From Panorpa germanica (taxonomy: Eukaryota; Arthropoda; Insecta; Mecoptera; Panorpidae), in the NCBI GenBank assembly GCA_963678705.1, contig OY783223.1, positions 4,836,001 to 4,900,000 of the forward strand: DNA of 64,000 bases. Direction: 5' to 3'. Positions 57,762 to 64,000 of the stretch are shown piece by piece. Position 1 is the first letter of the stretch. The number at the start of each line of letters is the position of its first letter. The position numbers were made by a program, and so were the translations under genes. A model generated the notes under the pieces. That model ran no database searches. It saw only the letters and a program-made list of their open reading frames with translations, and was not told the DNA's origin.

Positions 57762-58640
57762 AATTGATTATAATTTACCTGGTTCATTACTTTGTTTTTA
57801 TTACTTTGAGAATGCGTTTAGTCCGTAGTATTTGGCAATTTTAGAAAGCACATTCCTTCACGTATTCAATTATTTTCAAGAGTTACACTTAGTAATCACA
57901 TTACTTTACGACTTGTTTTGTTTTGTTCTTATTTGTCCACATATATAATTGATTAAGGTTTACTTCTTCTTTAAAACATTACCTTTTTTGGCAAAAAATA
58001 TCTCAGTGATATATAGTTAGAATAAAATCGATAAAAGCTCTTTATTATTCTCGTTCACCATTGAATATAGTAATGGATTTTAATAATGAAAAGTTGTACT
58101 TTACATTTCCAAACACCATTTCATTAAGTTCTCGATTTGTTCGCCATGGCAATAGGGGTACCGCGGGGTGCGGTGGGGTACACTATACTGTGTGCCGATA
58201 CGATCAAATGTTTGTGGAAATTCATTAAGCATAATTATTGTTGCAGAACAGAATATTATCAGATATGTTCTACTAAAAAGCTGTTTGAATAGTGCGCTGA
58301 CCACTTCAAAAACATGAATGTTTAGTTGTAGAATTACTGAAGGCTTTTATAAATGTAGGTCAGTATAGTTCGGAGTGTAATATACACCAGTGAGTTTACA
58401 AATTGATGTGGCTGCGGATTTGTTTATTACCTACTACCAGGTAAACACAAAACAGGAATATTCTGTTGGTTCGAAGACTTATATAGCTTGTTGATCAGGT
58501 CTGGCTAACTATCGTTAGCTGTTGTGTTTTGGCTATTACAATTTTGCAATCGGGTTTTACTTATATCCAGATAAGCTGTAGGCGTCAAATTTGTAGACAC
58601 TTTTTGTGTATTACAATTCAATCACTGTTAATCCGTTAAA
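57762..58640. other. AT-rich intergenic DNA
   Basis: A GC-richer patch with ggtaccgcggggtgcggtgggg lies at 58155-58180 without a recognisable gene. Nothing else seen. Confidence 0.4.
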
Positions 58641-58644
58641 AAGA

Positions 58645-59400
58645 TATTGTAGTATTGTATTGTATTTTATTGTATCTGCCATTATGGCATTAAAACCTGT
58701 TTACATTCATTTTTCATTTCCTTTTCTAATTTTTAATATTTCTTAATTCTCTTCTTCCCTTTCAATGTTTGTCTCTCTTGTTATCTTCCTTCACTGACTT
58801 CTCCTTACTTCCACCATCTATCTACTTCCTTGCAATCATTCCTCACGACTCCTTCTGCTTACTAAGTTTTTCCTGCTTTTCTCTTCTATTGCCTCGTACC
58901 TTCGTCATTCCCTCTTTCCTTGCTATAACTCTTTCAAACTTAATTCCAGGGTACTATCACTTAGAGTAAAATTATTTAGGCGCCCCTGTTAGAATATTAT
59001 ATATCAATGAATTAATATTTTCGGCCATTTAACATCTGAAGAGAAGGAAGGGTGAAGGGAGTGAAGTGTAAATATTTTGAAGTGCACTCTCTTCACCATT
59101 CCTTCTCTTCAGATGTTGAGTCGCCGTAAATATTAGTTCATAGAGATATAATATTCCAACAGGGGTCGCCTAAAGCGGTTTATTCCATGTCCAATAAATT
59201 TACTCTAAGTGATAGTACCAAGCTTAATTCACTTTCCACTTTATCCTGACACCTATGTGTTCTAATTTTTCATCTTTCTTTCCGTATAAGCTGCATAATT
59301 CTCTTCTACTGTTCACAAATACCTATTTCTTCCTTCCATAACCTAAATCTAACAATCATTTTCACATACTTTCCCCCTTTGTTTTCCAGGTACCGTTTCA
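58645..59400 (-). mobile_element. LINE-3 3' end (copy d) interrupted by a hAT-like MITE
   Basis: Minus strand. 59400-59223 reads VRFRL..EE..., then ELCSLYGKKDEKLEHIG after a frameshift (the Cys finger, with one Cys replaced by Tyr). A/G-rich coding DNA and 3' UTR resume at 58946 and end gccataatggcagatacaat, then (ATACA)n at about 58650-58670. The interruption 58947-59222 is a later insertion with an 8-bp duplication. Many frameshifts; dead. Confidence 0.75.
58947..59222. mobile_element. hAT-like foldback MITE, 276 bp, 8-bp TSD
   Basis: The two arms are nearly full-length inverted repeats: CAGGGTACTATCACTTAGAG... left and complement right, ending ggtactatcacttagagtaa. They meet near ggaagggtgaaggg / cttctcttcagatg. 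CTTAATTC flanks both sides (58939-58946, 59223-59230). CAGGG tips and 8-bp duplication fit the hAT superfamily. No coding capacity; folds into one long hairpin. Confidence 0.82.
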
Positions 59401-59404
59401 ATCA

Positions 59405-60095
59405 TTTAGTTCATAGCCTTCTGATATTGTTTTTAATAATAAAGTTATTGATAAAGATAAAGATAAAGCATAAATTAATTAATGAACTAAGAAGAATACA
59501 ACAATTTATGATATCTCAAGTATAATAAAAATGTGTAGCGCTAAAGTAGCGAAATCGGTTAATCGAAGCGTCAAGCCGAAGTCGAAGTTAAATCAATAAG
59601 AAACCTTTGCTGCCTAAGATGCTAAGAGCTTGACCGAAATTATAAATACGAAGAAATACACTTTTAATGTGAAACTTACTTGTTCAATTTTATTTACATT
59701 ATGAATGAAACCCCTTAAAATATTATAAAATATAGATTTTAACCCTTTCCTTGAACCTTTCAACCTTATTTCACAAATATATCAAAAGAAAAAAAAGTTT
59801 TCACCATTTTATTTTATTTATTATTAAGTTTTACGTTCAATTCTTTTGAAATTTTAAAACGAGCCTAACTTTGACCTTTTTTATGAGACCTTTTTAACAC
59901 TAAGGGTGCACGCGTCAACGGGTATGTCGCAGATATTTCTACCAAAATAAAATCACAGACAAGTCTTGAAAGAAATATGTTTTGCTACGTTTGTTTTAAT
60001 GGGGTTGATTCTTTGTCAGAATAAAGGAGACTGAAAAATATTACTTTAATTGACTATATGCAAATAAAAATGTATATTGTTTGGAGATAGTAGTG
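59405..60095. other. AT-rich intergenic DNA
   Basis: No gene recognised. ataaagataaagataaagca near 59448-59470 resembles a LINE tail repeat. Confidence 0.4.
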
Positions 60096-60303
60096 TATAG
60101 TTCAAATTACGAGAGTTCGGCGGTGACTCCTGCTTAAAATAGGTCGTGCCGTATAATTCTACGATGCAATGAAAAACCACTGTCTCATTAATTATGCATA
60201 GCAGCGAATAAGATGAAATTCATCAACCTATCTGAGATATTTGCGGCTCTAATAACTTCTTTTAACCATGAGTCACCGCCGAACTCTCATAATTTGAACT
60301 ATA
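60096..60303 (-). mobile_element. Family-E MITE, copy 3 (inverted, diverged)
   Basis: Ends TATAGTTCAAATTACGAGAG...TTCGGCGGTGACTC and complement, about 33 bp nearly perfect, so the tips are better preserved than the interior. The interior aligns to copies 1 and 2 only on the minus strand (gaagttattagagc, atgaatttcatcttattcg). TATA closes both sides. Confidence 0.87.
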
Positions 60304-61518
60304 GCTCCAATTCCATGTAATGATTATTATTTTGAATGAATATTTTACTGTTTACAAAATTAATGAATGATAACTACTGTTTATTATCAAGTAAAAACAC
60401 ATTTAAACACATAAATTAGTTATTGTTACTAATTGCAAATGATTCTTTAGTGTATGCACAACTTTCTAGAATAATTTTTTTGAACCAGGATTACTTAACA
60501 ATAGAAATTTGCATAATTGCTAACTTTGTTAAATTGTTTAATTAGAGAATCCTACTGCTACCCTTTCATTACTTAAGAAATGTCTTTTAGAAAAACACAT
60601 CTCTTATGTAGACGTTTCCGTTATATAGAAATTCCGTTACATATGGATTCCGTTATATAGAAATTTAATTCCAGAGTAGTGAAACATAATTAATGTTAAT
60701 GTCTTGAACCCATCGCACCCCTCTGGTCACGATCATATGTATTCATAAACGAGCTGTATTGCGATGAATCACTTCTTGCAATAGCTCGTATAACGATGAA
60801 ATACGACGGAATTTATTTATTGATAACGACTCTACAGCGACAACATATTTTCATTTTAGAAACAAAATATTCAAATAAATATTTTAATAAGAAAATTCAA
60901 AAATATATAAAGTTATAAAAATTCAAATAATATTCGTTATAAATTACAATAAAAGTAAAGTTAAATGTCAAAAAACGAAACGGAAGGAGAGGGAGGAAGG
61001 AAAGCTAAATCATGAGGCCTATAAAAGTATAAAAGTATAAATAATGTAATATATGAAGCACCGAAAATGAAATGTTTGTCGCCTCTCTGAAGACACACCT
61101 CATACCTCACTCCTCCCATCCCCGCATAGGGTTGATCCCCTTAACCGGGGTAGAACAGATGACAGTAGTGGTAAAGAAGAAGGTCTAAGGAAATAGAAGC
61201 ATATATTATTACCCCGTTGCTGAATCTACTATGCAGTGGCGTACTCCAAGAAACTCACTTTCTTTTTTTTTAATATAGATTTTTTGGGCTTCGTAGGCAA
61301 CTCACTTTCTTTTACAGTATCAAATATAAAAAATGTGGGTGGATCTAATACAAAAGCGAGACCTGCACCAATGTAATACCAGAAAAGGATTTTGAATGAT
61401 TTGAAAGGCTTCCTAGGTTCACATACCTTTTGCTTGCTGCTTTGTTGTAAGTTTGTGTTTTTTAGTTAACAAAGAATTAGTACTGGTTATTTTTGGTTGT
61501 TTTCACTTTTTATTTTTA
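60304..61518. other. AT-rich DNA with small tandem repeat
   Basis: 60615-60666 holds three tandem ~18-bp units of the type ccgttatatagaaatt. Downstream taacgatgaaatacgacgg-like words (60790-60830) suggest a decayed pogo/Tigger-like element, but no ends were found. C-rich island at 61085-61130 (cctcactcctcccatccccg). No gene recognised. Confidence 0.35.
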
Positions 61519-61522
61519 TTAA

Positions 61523-61973
61523 GGAGGTATAGGACGTTAACGTAAATGATGAAAACGTCATGAAATTTGGAGGGTCGATACAAATAGTTAAAATACATGC
61601 TGTCTCAAAATTTTAGAGACCTAGGGTTCATAGTTTTCTTTTTATACATGATTAAAAATAGTCATTTTCCATACAAATCATAATTTTTAGCTCAATTTCA
61701 CCACATAATATAACTTTTAACTATAAAAAAATGGTGACACGGCTTTCAAAAACTAGGAGTATATAAAATAATCTTTTCTGTAATTATTGCAAAAAGAAAA
61801 TTATCAAAAGGATACCTATATACGAAAATATTTAAATAAAACCTTTAAGAAACAGTAAATGTAGGTTATAAGCCGGCAACGTTGCAAATGCCAATTTGAG
61901 CGCGAAATTCAAAATCGGAATAAATGTTATATAAAATATAACAATTTATTGGTCAAAGAACCAAATCACCTCC
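61523..61973 (-). mobile_element. Family-D internal-deletion derivative, TTAA flanked
   Basis: 451 bp, minus orientation, TTAA on both sides (61519-61522, 61974-61977). One end is the normal GGAGGTATAGGACGTTAACG. At the other end only GGAGGT remains before the sequence jumps to GATTTGGTTCTTTG, about 300 bp into the family. So the whole subterminal region was deleted, leaving a few tip bases. No coding. Confidence 0.85.
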
Positions 61974-61977
61974 TTAA

Positions 61978-63832
61978 CAAAAAAGAGGCTTTAAAATATT
62001 TTGTAATATTCTCCAATCCGTGATTTGGAGCAAACTCTTTGTATAACCTGTATAATTCTAAGAAAATTAAAAAATATATACTGTAAAAGCATCTCCAATA
62101 TTATCCATTTTCGTACGCCTATGGTATTCTTTCCCAGTAGCAGTCCTCCAACTAGAGACTTACATGGATTTTCCATACCACATTATAACAATATTCCTGT
62201 TATTTTTAGTTTTAACTTAAGAAAAAAGAAATAATAAAATAAATCATAAACTCCCTGGTTGCCTACCTCCACCCAACATTGGTAACGGTGTTATTTGGTG
62301 GAGCTCCTCTCCGTGGTGGTCTTAGAAGACTAGAGCAACAGATTCTCGTCTTAACACCACGAGGAAAAAGAAAAAGTATAGAAAGGGTGGTAAAATATGA
62401 GGGAACAGAGGTTTTAAAAAAGATTTTTATAATTCTAGTAGATTTCTTGTTCCGAAAACAGTACGGTCAAAATATTATTTGAAATAACTTGTAAAGGTTG
62501 ATTCAAAACTATTATTTTATAAGAACTATATAGTAGCTCCATTTTAGGCTCATTATAATAACATCCCCCACCCCTCCTTCGAAACTGTATTGAAAGTGCT
62601 TTTGTTAATCCTATTATTCCTTAGATAGATAGATTTTCTTCTTGTGAGTGCAGGAATCCCTTCTAAGCGACGCTAACGTATAACCAGTCTAGATAGCGCG
62701 TTCAGACTGTATTATTTGAATCTATATCTGTTATACTAAATAAATGCTATCGTAAGTTGCGTACTTAAGTGCTTTTTTCAAGAATTTTCCCTGAGAAGAC
62801 TTTTAAATGTATAAATGTAAAAAAAATTACACATATTATGGTAACTTTTAACTGTATTTTAAAATTTTTTTATTTGTAAAAATAATAATTTTAAAGTTGC
62901 TATAGCTTGCGGTGACTGACTGATCTGGACTGTATCATGTAAAATGTAAAGATCAAACTGATTTTGTAAAAGTAATATATATTCTAGTAATTATTCGAAC
63001 AAAAAGCAAAATAATTTTTTCTTTGACAAAATGGTTGCTTCTCCAAAAAGAAAACGATTTTTGACCAAAATTATGTCCTTAAATTGTTTATAAAAAAAAT
63101 ATTTATCGGTGAAAAAAATCCTTCTATTAATTACTGAAAAATATACTTAAGAAGCTTGTGTTAAAATTTGAGACTTTACCGACTTTAAAAACACAGTTTT
63201 CAAAAGCACATTTTTTTCAATTTACATAACTTCGGAAATAATCGCCGGATTGACTTGAAATTTTCTGTGTGTGTACTTAAATATATTGATTGATTGATTT
63301 GAAAATAATAACTGTATATAACCCTTTAACTCTCGCGTTGTGATTGTGAATCGCCTTTAATGCATGCAGCTGTGGCCGACTCCATTCAATTGATCCTTTT
63401 TATCACCCACTTGGAAACTCTTCACTAGATTAATGCATAAAGAAAACTAAAGAGTAAGATTCATTACAGGACATTCAATGATGAAAATCTTATGAAAATA
63501 AAACAAAATTAAAAAAAAAACTCATATTTTCCTTAATGAAAAATTCAAATAATATTTTTTGTCTCAAAAAATAAAGTAAAGAAAAGAATTTCTTAAAGTT
63601 TCAGTTTGTTTTTTTTTTGAAAAGTTTTCGTTGAATAGTGCCATTGTTTACCGCTAGGAGTCTTTCAAAACAACGTAAAAATAAATCTTTATAAGAAAAG
63701 TATGATTCTCGGGGTTTTAGGAGAGAATATTTGAACAGGGACGGATTAGGATGAAATATATTCATGTTCACATGGTTCACAACTCGGTCTTTATATTTCG
63801 CCGGTCGAGTTTTAATTTCTTGTCTTATTTAA
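61978..63832. other. Intergenic DNA, no gene recognised
   Basis: An open frame at 62279-62482 (LFGGAPLRGGLRRLEQQ, then LTPRGKRKSIERVVKYEG) looks protein-like by composition, but starts at a non-ATG codon, has no recognisable family and no splice support. C-rich patch at 62563-62580. Confidence 0.3.
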
Positions 63833-64000
63833 ACAATGTAACAGTTCACTAACGGTAAAGCATATTATTCTTCGAAGCTCAAGGTACTCGCCTCACTGAC
63901 ATGGCTGTAATATGCCCGAGGAATATAGGCAGATATTTGAAAGCAGGGAAAATCTGAAAAACCTTATTGACTTTATCAATAAAACTAATTTAATCTGTTT
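63833..64000 (+). mobile_element. LINE-K ORF2 C-terminus, cut by window end (copy K6)
   Basis: Reads (Q)CNS-SLTVKHII-R-SRYSPH-like, then MPEEYRQIFESRENLKNLIDFINKTNLI with several changes from copy K1 (a frame change near 63875). It runs off the window in the aatttaatctg end of the coding region. 5' truncated at about 63833. Confidence 0.78.

Noticed and set aside
62279-62482. LFGGAPLRGGLRRLEQQ frame as a conserved protein
   Set aside because: Non-ATG start, stop just upstream, no acceptor site and no family recognised.
1-64000. CRISPR array, operon, phage or bacterial insertion
   Set aside because: No regularly spaced identical repeats, no bacterial genes, codon or ribosome-binding patterns; composition is uniform AT-rich eukaryotic.

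Overview
Eukaryotic, almost certainly arthropod and probably insect, DNA. The window is strongly AT-rich with long poly(A)/poly(T) and (AT)n tracts. It has no bacterial operons, ribosome binding sites or long open frames, and it carries transposable-element families typical of insects: mariner and DD41D Tc1/mariner elements, Helitrons, I-like and Jockey-like LINEs, a 17.6/297-type primer-binding site, and a tRNA-derived SINE. A LINE C-terminal motif of the FRMGNEE...RYW...CRMC...LEHI type resembles elements I associate with ants and other Hymenoptera, but this does not fix the order. I recognise no intact host protein-coding gene, rRNA, tRNA or CRISPR array; most short open frames lie in repeats or low-complexity DNA. 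Layout. 0-10 kb: a LINE-K tail, an internally deleted DD41D transposon (2662-3566), two Helitrons (from 3836; complete at 4337-4673), an internally deleted mariner (5078-6021), a family-A MITE, repeat F and a Helitron-G end. 10-20 kb: a two-unit tandem duplication (11900-12357), a possible core promoter (about 12631), a pair of CRE palindromes (14166-14221), a second family-A MITE, a second Helitron-G end, a strong imperfect hairpin (17395-17487) and a 17.6/297-like LTR end plus primer-binding site (18476-18764). 20-40 kb: LINE-K, repeat F, two copies of LINE-3, families A and D, a Helitron with a SINE inserted exactly at its 3' terminus (30292-31147), a third mariner remnant, a TTAA-flanked family-D element inside a LINE-K tail (35475-36425), a family-E MITE and a Helitron-G end. 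40-52 kb: a second family-E MITE, two LINE-B copies in opposite orientation (39.2 and 43.4 kb), a foldback MITE (46732-46957) and otherwise plain AT-rich DNA. 52-64 kb: a chain of A, C, Jockey, D, F, an LTR with a clear TATA/initiator pair, another full-length family-A MITE, a hAT-like foldback MITE inside LINE-3 with an 8-bp target duplication, a third family-E MITE, a family-D deletion derivative and a LINE-K copy running off the window. How it fits together: this is a transposon graveyard with nested insertions. Several junctions give a relative order: SINE after Helitron, D after LINE-K, hAT-MITE after LINE-3. The coding elements are all broken, by internal deletion, 5' truncation, stops or frameshifts. 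I found no convincing new functional system; the best leads are the repeat families with defined ends (A, D, E, the two foldback MITEs), the 17.4-kb hairpin and the 12.6-kb and 14.2-kb candidate regulatory sites.
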